Of a stretch of 64,000 nucleotides of DNA, positions 37,523 to 47,778 are shown piece after piece. How positions within the stretch are numbered: position 1 is the stretch's first letter; every line of letters begins with the position of its first letter. Where the stretch lies: NCBI GenBank assembly GCA_003254925.1, contig QANZ01004973.1, positions 295,881 through 359,880 of the forward strand, written 5' to 3'. Below the pieces are notes generated by a model, which was given only the letters and a program-made list of their open reading frames with translations, had not been told where the DNA came from and ran no database searches. The translations under genes and the position numbers were made by a program. The DNA comes from Chamaecrista fasciculata. Taxonomy: Eukaryota > Streptophyta > Magnoliopsida > Fabales > Fabaceae.

Positions 37523-37715
37523 CTAGGGACTTTACGTGCCCTAACGGGCACGTAAATATGTATGTAAAATAAATAAGGGATTAAATTGTTAACTTAGTAA
37601 AGAAAAAGAGACCAAATAGTAAATTTTCTCTTATTTTTAATTTCATAGACTATATAGTTTTAAACATAGACGACTAAAAAGGGGTGGAGCCATATAATAT
37701 AAGATATATATTAAT
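37523..37715 (+). repeat. Dispersed repeat family, copy B, with a perfect hairpin head
   Basis: The sequence opens GGGACTTT followed by ACGTGCCCTAACGGGCACGT, in which the 8-bp arms ACGTGCCC and GGGCACGT pair around TAAC. It ends AAAGGGGTGGAGCCATATAA. Copy A is at 10768-10985. No flanking target duplication was recognised. Confidence 0.6.
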
Positions 37716-37759
37716 TCTAGTAGTAGAAAAATAAATAAACTAATGATTTCTAAATTTTG

Positions 37760-37975
37760 ATAAAAACTTAAAAAATTACAACATATGACATGTGTCATGT
37801 GTCAATTTTTTTTCTATTGTTCACTGTGTTGGAGCCAAAAAAAAAATAGTTTGAAAATTCTGATACACATGGATATGCATGGAGCATGTCATATTGTATC
37901 ATCCGCGTGTCAGACGTACACTTGTCAGACACAGCGTCACTCCATCAAAATGAACTGAACTGTCGGTGCTTTATA
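37760..37975. mobile_element. Decayed relative of the Mutator-type MITE
   Basis: GACATGTGTCATGTGTCAA on the left and GTGTCAGACGTACACTTGTC, then CATCAAAATGAA, on the right resemble the arms of the element at 355-692. The ends are eroded and no duplication is seen, so this is a tentative relationship. Confidence 0.35.
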
Positions 37976-38059
37976 GACTGTAAGTGAACAGCAAACTCAT
38001 AAAGCACGTCAATCTGAACCAGAGCTTCATTCCCTCAACGGAGCTCAGCTATCAAGCCG

Positions 38060-39742
38060 TCAAATGTCTGCAAGTGGGAAAAAATAATTTGGCCACTTGG
38101 GGTAGGCACGCTTATATAAGTTGATGCAAACAGTATCACGCTGTTCCAGAACCCCATTGAAAAGGCACTTCATCGCCCCTGAGCCAAATATAAATAAATA
38201 TTGAAGAATGTCACAGATATATTTGAAACTACAAGCCTAACATGCATAGACTACAAGACATAAAATACTCACCACCCAAAACAACAACAATAATATCTAC
38301 AGCCCTTGATGTTCAAAATGATGGACGATTATCATTCAAGTTTATAATAATTAATCAACATTGCCCATGGAATCATCAAGGAAATCACATTAAGATTGAT
38401 GAAAAGAACTCTAATATAATCAACATACCATGTGTACCAACAGGTTCTTTAATCCGCCCTCGTAGACCACATTTGGTATAGAGTTCCACCGGCTGCAATC
38501 ACCATCCATAATAAGGAATTCTTATTAGAGTGAAAAATGAAAACAAATAGTTTCTCAGTGAGACAGATTTAAGTCATGATCTGCACAATCATTCGATCAA
38601 AACCCCAACATTCTAGAAACTAGGTAATAATTTCTTACCTTAAACCATCTTACGTCCTCTGGGTTATAAAACATGTGTCTTACAGAAGCTTTACGTTTTG
38701 AAACTCTCTGGGGATAACTGCACCACAAAACATAACAAATTTCAAATATCCCAAACACATTCTCTTGCCATTTTATAAAGACCACGTAAATGTGAATTTG
38801 ACATTTATTATTGCTCTTTTCTTGCCAAAGACAGCAATGTAATCGATAAATCAAATGACCAGAAGATAATGCAAGTAAAACACACCCCGTCAAAATAACC
38901 CTCTTAAGAATTATCCTATCTGGATCAATGGATTTAAGTGAACCAACAGCAGCCACTGCAGGTGCAGCATCCTCTTCAGCTTTCTTTAGGACTATCAAAG
39001 GAAGTGGAGGAAATGAAATTGGAGCATAAATTGAAGCAACGGAAAAACGACCAGGATGAAGAAACCTCTCCATCTTGTTCTTGTCTGTATTTATGAACTC
39101 AGAAGAGAAAACGGGCCTGCAAAGGAATAAGCAAATAAAGAATATCCTTCCTGGAGGGAAAAAATCATATGACATGGTCAATGGAATTGAATACAATACC
39201 GGCCAATAAATTGGCGAAATCCAACATGAAATATTAACTCTTCCTTGGATTTGATGGGTGCATCATAAGTTTCATGCTTCTTCACACTGCAGAACATAAA
39301 AGAATTCAGTTCTTTAACATTCAGAAAAAACATAAACCTATAAGCTTGTCTATGACTCAATCACAAATAGTGAAACTTACAGAAGAAATTGAAATGCACA
39401 AACATACCTGAAATGAAGGAGTGATACTTTGGACTCATGTTGCAACAGGCCACATGCTGTAATAGGGGCAGACTTTGCAAGTACACATAGCTTGGAAGCA
39501 GCAGCACAGGGCACTTCCATGATATGCAATCTAGCATATGAGCCAATTGGAGCATAGCCATCCACATTTTCTTGCTCCATTTCTAAAGCTTTAGCAAGAA
39601 CATATTTTTGTGTTCTTCTGAAATTATCAAATGCAAAAATTCTGGCATAATCTTGAGGTAGAGATTCCTGATATTGTTAAAGAAAATGTCAGATTTTTTG
39701 TCTTCAGATAGAATATAACAGTATTAATAATCCAAAATGGAA

Positions 39743-39774
<32 letters not shown>

Positions 39775-42700
39775 TATACTTTTGGATCCCATGATGAAGT
39801 CCTAAAGGACTTTAGTCCTCTATACTTAGCAAAACGCTTCCTAGCTGGAACATCCACAGGTGTATCCACTTCATCTGGAAATTCTGTAATATGAAGGGGG
39901 AAAAAGGAATAATAAGAAACCGATCAAAGTTAGAGCGACAACAATATAGCAAAAGATTATCCAATAAGAAAAATGTAAAAATATATAAAGGTAGAGAGAT
40001 CCATCATTTTCAATAAAAAGGCCACTGGTCAATAATACGAAATATAGAGGAAGGATGTAACCAAAAAAAAAGATAGAGGAAGGAAAGCAAATTACCCTCA
40101 TCTTCAGCATGTGCTTCTTTCAGTTCCTTTAGTTCATCTTTTATCTTCTCTTTAGTCAAGGTATCTCCTTCCTGCGATGCAACAATAACAGGTTACCCAT
40201 CCCTCAAATAGATGATATCGATTAAAAAAAATGTCATATGACAGTTTCTTTTTAAACTCAGTATACTGAAACATGCAAAAATAGGTTAACCAGACACCTA
40301 GACAAGGACCAAGATAACCATATTTGAACTCGGCATATTGAATAACACATTAAATCATTTTGCCGCAAACATTAATTAATTGTCAATGTGGTAGATTACA
40401 TAAACAATAATAACTGACACAACAGCGTTTAAAAAAAGGCAACGGTCCTTGTGAAAAACATTAAGATATATCTGTAGCTTGTGAAACAGCTTACCATCAT
40501 CACTGAATCATTGTCATATTCGTCCTCTGAATCTCCAAATTTCAGGGATGTGTTATCACCATCAAAGTCCAAGTATTTGTTTCCCTCTTGACCATGAAAC
40601 TTATTTTCCATTTCATCCAACACCATACCATCATCATCTTCATTTTCACTCTCTGATCCCTCATCATCAGTATCATTCACAATCCATGCTGCCTGAAAAT
40701 TAAAATAAAAGCCACACCCGCATTATTTACATATTAGATATTTGATGAGCAGTAAAATACTTTCTTAAAGAAAAAAGGCATTTTAAAAATATATGTTAAG
40801 AGGGACGAAAGGCACTCAAATTAGAGAACACATGAAAGTTTAGACCTGATACTCTGAAGTGCCACGAGGGAGAGTCCTCTTTCTCATCTTTTTGTTATCT
40901 CTATCAGCATCAGCCATTTCAGCCTCTGTCGGCCATGTCTAATCATTAGGAATTATGTCAGAAGCAGATCATGGTCCCAAAACATCAAAAAAGCTTCAAA
41001 TTACAGAGCAAACATTGGTTAAGAAGACAACCAACAACTGATGGCCATTTTGGCTAATAATCAAAGATGACCGTTCCGGTCGCTCCAATACTATAGAAAA
41101 CTTACAGTGATAAACTACGAAAAGCCTGATAGCAATATTCTATATTGTTCTATAATTTTCAGCTTCAGAGAGTTCAAATTCTCCATAAAAATAGTCCAAT
41201 AGAAAAGGTTAGCATATAATAACAAGTCACAGCATACAAGTTTAAAAGGTCAAACTTAGCCAAAATAATCATAGTTAAAAGAGCTGTGAGTAAGAAGAGA
41301 AAGGTTGTCATAAATGACTTAAAATAATAGAAATGAATTTCATTATTAACCTGCTCTCCGGCAAGAGGATCAGGAATATTCTCAACAAGTAAGGGCTCCT
41401 GTTTAAGGGGATCTGGAAGCAGAGAACCAATGACCTAGAACATTAAGAAATAAGGAAAACGATAAGCAAATAAATAGTTTAAAACATAAGCCACTAGATT
41501 GATTCAACAGCAGAGATACAATGTATATAATAGCAGCAACATAAAATTCAGGCATGTGAATGTTTGTGAGTTCAGATGGAAAAATAAAATAAAAGTAAGC
41601 TTTGAAAAATCAATTGAACGGTTTCTTAAAAAGTCATATATATTAAACAGGACAATCATTAAAGGCATGTGATCCTTATAACTACACCAGGCTCAAGAGA
41701 ACATATGTTGAAGCTTCAATAAAAAATATGACATAACAAACTAAGAAAACCAAACTAAAACTACATGTCACCGTCAATACCCTGATAGGTCTTTCTAACA
41801 ACATGCATGTAAGCTTCACATGCTTTTTTTATCTGATCAGTACCCTTAAAAATTTCTCCACAACTGAGTTAACCAAAACAATTTATTCTCTAATAAAATC
41901 AAGTCTTTATTACTCCAAATTTCAAGGAACAGATCCTTTTTTCAAACCTCACCTTCAAATGTAAAAGATACAAAAAGTTAAAGACGAGAAAAACTGCCAG
42001 GTTTTGGCATAGTTATATGCATAAAGAAGAAACTGCTAGGACACAAAACTACAATATAAAAAAAAAAAAAAAAAGCATATTAAAAGTGCTCAAATCATGA
42101 TTAATTCCATAGCATATATTAAGTGTCAATACCTCTGCATCGTGCATTTCATCTGAATCCATTAGGTCCTGCTTTTTCCTAGAATTTAGAGGAAAGGGAT
42201 CCTTAAGTACTTCAATTTTACTCAACTGAAAATCTCCTGCACCTGAAACATGAACCTGAGCCAAAAAAATAAAATAAAATAAATAATACAATTGATAAAG
42301 TGCAATTAAAATTGCAATACCATGGACATACTGCTTACCAGTTGGTTCACTGAGAGGCTGTGAACACGAAGATAACCAGTGAGAAGGAGAGTACATTTTC
42401 CTGAACTTCCATCTTCAGATACCACTTCAACCTAAATTCAAGAAAAAAATAAATAAATTCAACTGCATATATAAGAAACGATCTCAATTAACTTTACTCC
42501 CAAAAATGACTATTTTTTTCTTTTTTTCCATTATATAAAATGTATGACTAGTTATTTAATCAGAAGTTCAAACCTTCTGAGCCATGAGGTAAGGCCGTTG
42601 ATTTCGCCAGTGAGGAACTTTTAGCCTCTGTTCTTTGAAGAGCCACAAGAACTGCAATTGTAATATTGAAGAGGAAAAAGAAACTAGTGAGTTAGACCAT

Positions 42701-44426
42701 CAAACTGGGCATGTTCATGTTTCGTGCTACAAGATGTGTTTGCAGGCAGCATCAGTAAATTGAAACCAAAAAACACTGGATGAAATCAATACCTTGTGCA
42801 GGTCATCCTTGGTATCAGCTGGATAAAATTTGCAATCCTCGGGAAATTCAGAGGCAAGACTAGATGTACAAGTCTTCTTTACTTCATTTCTTTGTTTAAG
42901 TTCAGTGGGCAAATTCTGAAGGAATATAAAGAAAAAATTTCAATATAAATATGTATAACCCAATTCAATACCTTCATGTAAACTGTTAAACAAAATTCAG
43001 CAGATACCATCTGCCCTCACTTACACGAATGAAGACAACAGTACTTGGCAAACCAAGAGACCTAAAGACAGAAAGGCATTGATTTCCAAATGAATCAATA
43101 TAGTAAGAATCACTTTCTTCATACACAGAGTTTGCTGATGCCACAAAAGCCATCAGATCAGCTACCTGCAAAGTGTAAGTAGTGTCAGAAAAACAGTCAA
43201 GACTTCACATTTCAGTCAACCTCAAATGCATGAAACTAAGCATGCTTGAACATAAATTAATACCTTGGCCATTTCAATACAAGATAGTAGATCACCGTGA
43301 GGAGCTTTTAATACCTGGGGTACAAAATTATAGGATCAAGATAATATTAATCCAAAATAAGCCGGAGAAAAGACTTCTGTTAAACCAATAAAATCTATTC
43401 ATTAATTATATGGAACTCATATTATTAATCATATAGAACTCATATCATATCTTATATGAGATGAGTACAAAAAGCCCTCCCTAACTCACCAAATATAATC
43501 CATCATTAAACATTTTCCAAGGAAAGGTACAATAAGATACATGGATACTGAAGACATAATAAGATGACAATCTGACTTACAGTTATTCTTGTCCTATATT
43601 CAGATGATGCAACTGTCCCTGACACCATCATAGATTCTTCTTCAGATAATAATGAAAAAAGATCTTCGGCAAGTGAATCTAAATCCACAGAATCAGAAAG
43701 CCCAAATAGAACCTGTCATCAATAAAAGGTTAGAACATCCTATAAATGAAAGTTAGGCAGTTACGAGAAAATGAAACAATGAAATTAAACAGCGTTAATA
43801 ACAGTATCCAATGAATGTTAAATTCACTTCAACAGAACTCTAGGAAGACTTACAATTACTCTAGGAGGATTTCTTGATCCACTTAGTTCTCTTCTCTCTT
43901 TCATGAGGGATGCCCTTTTCTGGTCACGTATCTGAATTTACAAATTCAGTGAGGCAATTACATTAATACAACACAGGGGGAGGCAGCAATAGAGCAAGAG
44001 AGCAAAATAAAGAGAGTACCATTTTACTTCTCTGTATACGAGCTGCACGAGCTCCCTTGGCATTGTTGCTCTCTGTTCTTGCAATAAAGTTCTTCTCTAG
44101 AGAACCAAATTCAACAACAAAACATGAAAGAAATTTATGTAAGATAATAAGTGATAAAATGAAGAGGAAGATGAAGGCATGATTTTACATCAAAGGTAGG
44201 ATGATACTCCAGTTGCAAAACCAAAACCCAACTTGATTAGCATGAAAAATCAAAAGAAAAATCCTGAACTTCTTTAAAGAAATAAGATCAACAAATATCT
44301 CCAAAAACACTTCAATATGTGGGATAAATTTAAACCTTTGACAGAGGTTCTATGAAGATTTCGAGAAGATTTAGAAGAGAAGCGGGACTTGTGACGCTTA
44401 TTGACTTGATCTCGGGTCCCTCCCAT
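38060..44426 (-). CDS. TSR1: Pre-rRNA-processing protein TSR1 homologue, 21 coding exons
   Basis: In coding order the exons are 44336-44426, 44020-44096, 43854-43931, 43581-43712, 43264-43314, 43025-43165, 42793-42915, 42574-42651, 42339-42431, 42133-42255, 41351-41434, 40846-40938, 40495-40692, 40096-40171, 39780-39883, 39408-39667, 39200-39286, 38886-39116, 38639-38717, 38429-38492 and 38060-38178. The spliced frame is intact and gives 793 aa. A 5'-UTR intron is likely at 44458-44692. The protein begins [20 protein letters not shown]. An AARP2CN-type region lies at about 240-325, including [13 protein letters not shown] and [17 protein letters not shown]. An acidic stretch at about 390-450 is followed by the DUF663 region ([20 protein letters not shown]-like repeats, [21 protein letters not shown] ending). 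TSR1 is a nucleolar/cytoplasmic 40S assembly factor related to BMS1 but without a GTPase site. Length matches what I recall for Arabidopsis At1g42440. Confidence 0.93.
39743..39770. repeat. (AT)14 microsatellite in a TSR1 intron
   Basis: A pure AT run lies 10 bp from the donor of the exon at 39780-39883. Its only likely effect is length polymorphism close to a splice site. Confidence 0.9.
40044..40084 (+). mobile_element. Micro-insertion in a TSR1 intron, 12-bp duplication
   Basis: ATAGAGGAAGGA occurs at 40044-40055 and 40073-40084 and flanks TGTAACCAAAAAAAAAG (17 bp). The insert has a CC cap followed by a poly(A) run, like the other members. Confidence 0.55.
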
Positions 44427-44840
44427 GCTGACCACAGTTCTGAAATCCTATTTACCCCTGTTTGGAACCAAATAAAACATAAATTCATAACTTGATTATC
44501 CACACAATATGTACCAAACCAAAGAGAAACTACAAAGTTTGAAAGTTCTTCATAATGCATAACAAATAACTCCAACAAAATACAAATTCCAATCTAACAT
44601 TCATCTCAAGTTCAAACACTAAAGCAAATGTTGATTTTCAAGCTTGTAAAGTGCAAAAAAAAAAAAAGAGGAAAGAGAGCGAGAAAACGCACCAGGCACC
44701 AGCACTGTAAAACTATGAGAGGCAGAGAAAGCTTCGGTCTTCGTCTAGAAAGGCAGAGGCAGCGGTAAGAAACAAAGCCACCGGCAACGGCGAAACAGAG
44801 CAGAGGAAGCGGCGGCAGCTCCCAGTCGCAGGGTTTTATT
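44427..44840 (-). promoter_or_regulatory. TSR1 5' leader with a probable 5'-UTR intron
   Basis: An acceptor (CAG before GGGTAAATAGG) and a donor (GGTGCCTG before GTGCGTTTTC) define an intron at 44458-44692. The upstream exon is GC- and purine-rich and probably begins near 44840. AAAACCCTGC (about 44829-44838) and AAAACCCTTACC (about 44871-44884) resemble telo-box motifs common in plant ribosome-biogenesis promoters, but neither is an exact AAACCCTA. Confidence 0.45.
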
Positions 44841-44943
44841 TTTAAGTTCGCAGGAAGGCAGAAGAAACTCGGGGTAAGGGTTTTGTAAATTTAAGATGTA
44901 TATTTTAATAAAAATTTAATAAGTTCTGAAAGTATATATTTAA

Positions 44944-45008
44944 ATATTAATATTAATATTAATATTAATATTAATATTAATATTAATATTAATATTAATA
45001 TTAATATT
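44944..45008. repeat. (ATTAAT)n hexanucleotide repeat
   Basis: About eleven perfect tandem copies of a six-base AATATT/ATTAAT unit are seen. They lie upstream of TSR1 in AT-rich intergenic DNA. Confidence 0.92.
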
Positions 45009-46257
45009 TAATAAATTTTAATGTCTATAAAAATATGATTTTTTTCTCAAAAAAAAATGATTTTTTTTATTTTTTATTAAAAATATTATAATTTTATATC
45101 ATTATCTGACCGAATTTTTAAATATTTAAAAAACTTTAAATTAAAACATCTAAACTTTTAATAAAATTATACATATGTTATATATCATTATCATTATCCA
45201 CTAATATTGTTGGCTAAATTGCAGGAAAGTCTTTTAAATTCTCAACTTTGTTTACTTTGAATTTTAAAAGTGAATAGTTAGAGCCTTTCAATCTAATTAT
45301 TTGAAAAAAATTAAAAGACTCGAAGTGAACAGAAAAGTAAAAAATTTAAAGGATTTAATTGTTATATTTTAAAACTTAAAAGTCTTAATATAATATAGTT
45401 AAAACTCAAGGACAAATCTATGAAATTATCTTAAGTTTGTAATTCAATTTTAGATTAGATATTAAAAATGCACTTTTTTATTTTTATTTTCTTATATATG
45501 TAAATTATTTAATTATTATAATATTATTCATAAAACAAAATAACTAAAATAAGATAATAAAAGAATTCATCACAATAACGAATATCAGAATACCCTCTTA
45601 GTTAAAAAAAACATTAAATAATTAATATTTTAAAAAATAAAAATAAGTATAATTTCAATTTTTACAAAGATTAAAATTTTATTTTGATTTTATTTTTCTT
45701 GATAAGTTCTATTTTTTACCGATTACTATCATCGAAAAATAAGATTAAATTAAGTTCAAAAGTAAATTTTTTATTTTATGAAATTGATTATACCTATCTC
45801 ATTTCGAGTCTAAATTTAATGAAAATCAAAATTATGCCTTACTCTAATTTATGTTCAATTGTGACATTGATAAACGAAATCAAATAAAATTTTTAAATTT
45901 AATATTAGTGTTTTGACAAAACCTACTTTTAAAGTATTTATTTATAACTCATAACTTTAATTTTGTTACATTTAGACTTAAAAAGAAATATAACCAACTT
46001 TATAAAATGAGGGGCTCACTTTTGGACTCGATTTTAGGTTTGATTTAATCTCGTTTGTTGACGATTTTAATTGGATAAAAAAAACGCATAAAGAATAACT
46101 CGTACTTCAATTTTATTGTATGTGGACTTAAAACAAGAGATATATGACTATATTTAATAATTAAGAAATAAGAACCCATCATTGAACTTATTAAAAAAAT
46201 ATTAGAAACCACAGCATAATTGTTAGAAATATTAAATGCTAAAATAAAATAAAAAAA
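45009..46257. other. AT-rich intergenic DNA, nothing recognised
   Basis: The short open frames (for example 45684-45887 and 46045-46296) are low-complexity Phe/Ile/Leu/Lys translations of AT-rich DNA and are not supported as genes. The region separates the divergent TSR1 and CRP1 genes. Confidence 0.5.
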
Positions 46258-46530
46258 GGATAAATTACACAAAAGGGCCCTGTAGTTTAGCCTCATTTCA
46301 GATAGGTCCCTGTGGTTTAAAAAGTGTCAAACTGGGACCTTGTGTTTCCTCCGTTAGCAAATAGGGTCTCAGGTTGTTTTTTTTCCATCCAAATTAATAG
46401 AACTAGATTAGAATAAATAAAACAAACTAAAAAAAGACCATTTTGTAATTTGAACCAAAATGCAAAGGGTAGAGAAACCCATGATCTGCGTCACTAACCT
46501 TCATCTTCAGCACCTTCCTTCTCCTTCTCC

Positions 46531-46605
46531 TCTCCTTCCTTCCATGGCCTCTCCGACAAGGAGATCAGCGTTCTCAACAATTGGGAGAAGAAATTCGAGG
46601 CTAAG
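46531..46605 (+). pseudogene. Captured fragment of a cytochrome b5-like steroid-binding protein (MAPR)
   Basis: The frame SPSFHGLSDKEISVLNNWEK then KFEAK matches the C-terminal part of small plant membrane-associated progesterone-receptor-like proteins (family ending SPSLEGLTEKEINTLNDWET from memory). Only about 25 codons of homology are present. After GAGGCTAAG the sequence becomes unrelated, so the capture boundary probably lies there. It has no intact heme-binding domain and cannot be functional as such. Confidence 0.7.
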
Positions 46606-47103
46606 ATGAATATACCAATTTTACCATTATGGGCATAATCCAACCTTTCAGATAAATCAATCTATCCATAAATCCCACGCCAACATAGATAATAATAAAA
46701 TTACTTCAATTCAGCATCTTCAATATACAAGCCTTCTTTACTATTTCCTCTCACCACCAAAAATAATATTTTGGGACACAAAACTCCAACCATGAGCAAA
46801 AATCTAAAACATGACATTGCCCAAACCCAAATACAGAATCCTAAACCCAAGGAATACGAAACAATTCACAGAGAAAAGCGTTGCAAGCTGTGAACTAGAC
46901 ATTAAACACTAAACCCAAACAATTATCACTATGAACTAAACAAACCACAAATCCCATAGAACAACCGCATCCAATTATTTTCTACCTCGAAGAAGTAAAA
47001 CAAAAGATCAAATTTCAAGTCCAAAATTCCAATTTACCATCCAGATGAATGATACTAAATCGATCAATACATATCAGAGAATAGGAAATAAATCTTAAGA
47101 GAA

Positions 47104-47268
47104 ACCTTTGAATGTCTTTCTTCTGAGCCAACAAGCATTCCAAATGTACTCTTTGCAGAACACATGACCTTTTTGGCAACTCAGAGGATCGATGAAAGGC
47201 TTCAAGCAGAGGCAGCAAGCATCGAAGGGCTTAATCGAGTCCTTCCCAAGCCTCTCCTTATGAGTCAT
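47104..47268 (-). pseudogene. Captured, frameshifted fragment of a NOSIP/CSU1-like U-box protein
   Basis: On the minus strand the frame reads KERLGKDSIKPFDACCLCLK then PFIDPLSCQKGHVFCKE, as in the N-terminal U-box of plant nitric-oxide-synthase-interacting-protein homologues (E3 ligase CSU1 type). After the KE the frame shifts by one base: the neighbouring frame continues as LECLLAQKKDIQR. The Cys/His pattern of the box is partly retained, but the rest of the ~300-aa protein is missing. It sits inside the Pack-MULE. Confidence 0.78.
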
Positions 47269-47469
47269 GGTCGAGTTTGACACTTTTTAAACTATAAGGA
47301 TCCTATCTAAAATGGAGTCAAATCACATGGCCCTCGTATAATTTATCCATAAAAAAATATTAAGGATCAAAACAAAATTTATAGTAAATATTGAAAATTA
47401 ATTTTTTCCTTAGTAAAAAAGTAACACGTGAAATTTGAATATCTCACGTGAGCGTTATCTGAAATTCAA

Positions 47470-47539
47470 GCATACATGGATTTTTTTTTTTTTTTTTTTT
47501 NTTTTTTTTTTTTTTTTTTTATGAGAGCATCCATGGATT
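47470..47539 (-). mobile_element. Poly(T) insertion with 13-bp imperfect duplication and an N
   Basis: GCATACATGGATT (47470-47482) and GCATCCATGGATT (47527-47539) differ once and flank a T-run of about 38 bases plus ATGAGA. A single N at 47501 sits inside the run, so its length is not reliable. It fits the micro-retroposon class with a longer tail. Confidence 0.5.
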
Positions 47540-47778
47540 AAACTTTAAACACCTCCACAAGAGGTGATTAGATGATTTTTCTTAAGCCAGAAATGATGAA
47601 CACGGTGTGACAATTTTAAGAGGTTGGGAATGAATCCACATAAAGCCTTGTGCTTCTTCCAATTCCATTCCTTCCATTACGTCTTTGATTAACCCCATTA
47701 GTCTTCAGACTTCAATTCAAGGACTTGTTCTTCCTTTGTCGCTCACAGCTTTCTTCATTTATCTTAGTCACAGATATC

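Larger units (their letters stand above)
36217..38059. other. Intergenic DNA with small insertions and dispersed repeats
   Basis: The first part is the 3' flank of the BAHD gene. Two micro-insertions sit 60 bp apart at 36779-36825 and 36857-36898. They are followed by repeat copy B (37523-37715) and a decayed Mutator-MITE-like stretch (about 37760-37975). No gene is recognised. Confidence 0.5.
46258..47348. mobile_element. Pack-MULE (Mutator-like element carrying two gene fragments)
   Basis: The ends are inverted repeats of about 75 bp beginning GGATAAATTA (left) and ending TAATTTATCC (right). They share GTTTAAAAAGTGTCAAACT and the TTTCAGATAGG/TTTTAGATAGG block. The element is flanked by a perfect 9-bp duplication ATAAAAAAA at 46249-46257 and 47349-47357. 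The 1,091-bp body carries two unrelated coding fragments in opposite orientations (46531-46605 and 47104-47268) and no transposase. Long Mutator-type ends, a 9-bp duplication and host gene pieces define a Pack-MULE. The duplication is A-rich, so it carries less weight than a complex one, but the inverted ends are convincing. Confidence 0.82.

Noticed and set aside
44829..44884. Telo-box elements in the TSR1 promoter
   Set aside because: AAAACCCTG and AAAACCCTT are near matches but neither is AAACCCTA, so I mention them only as resemblance.
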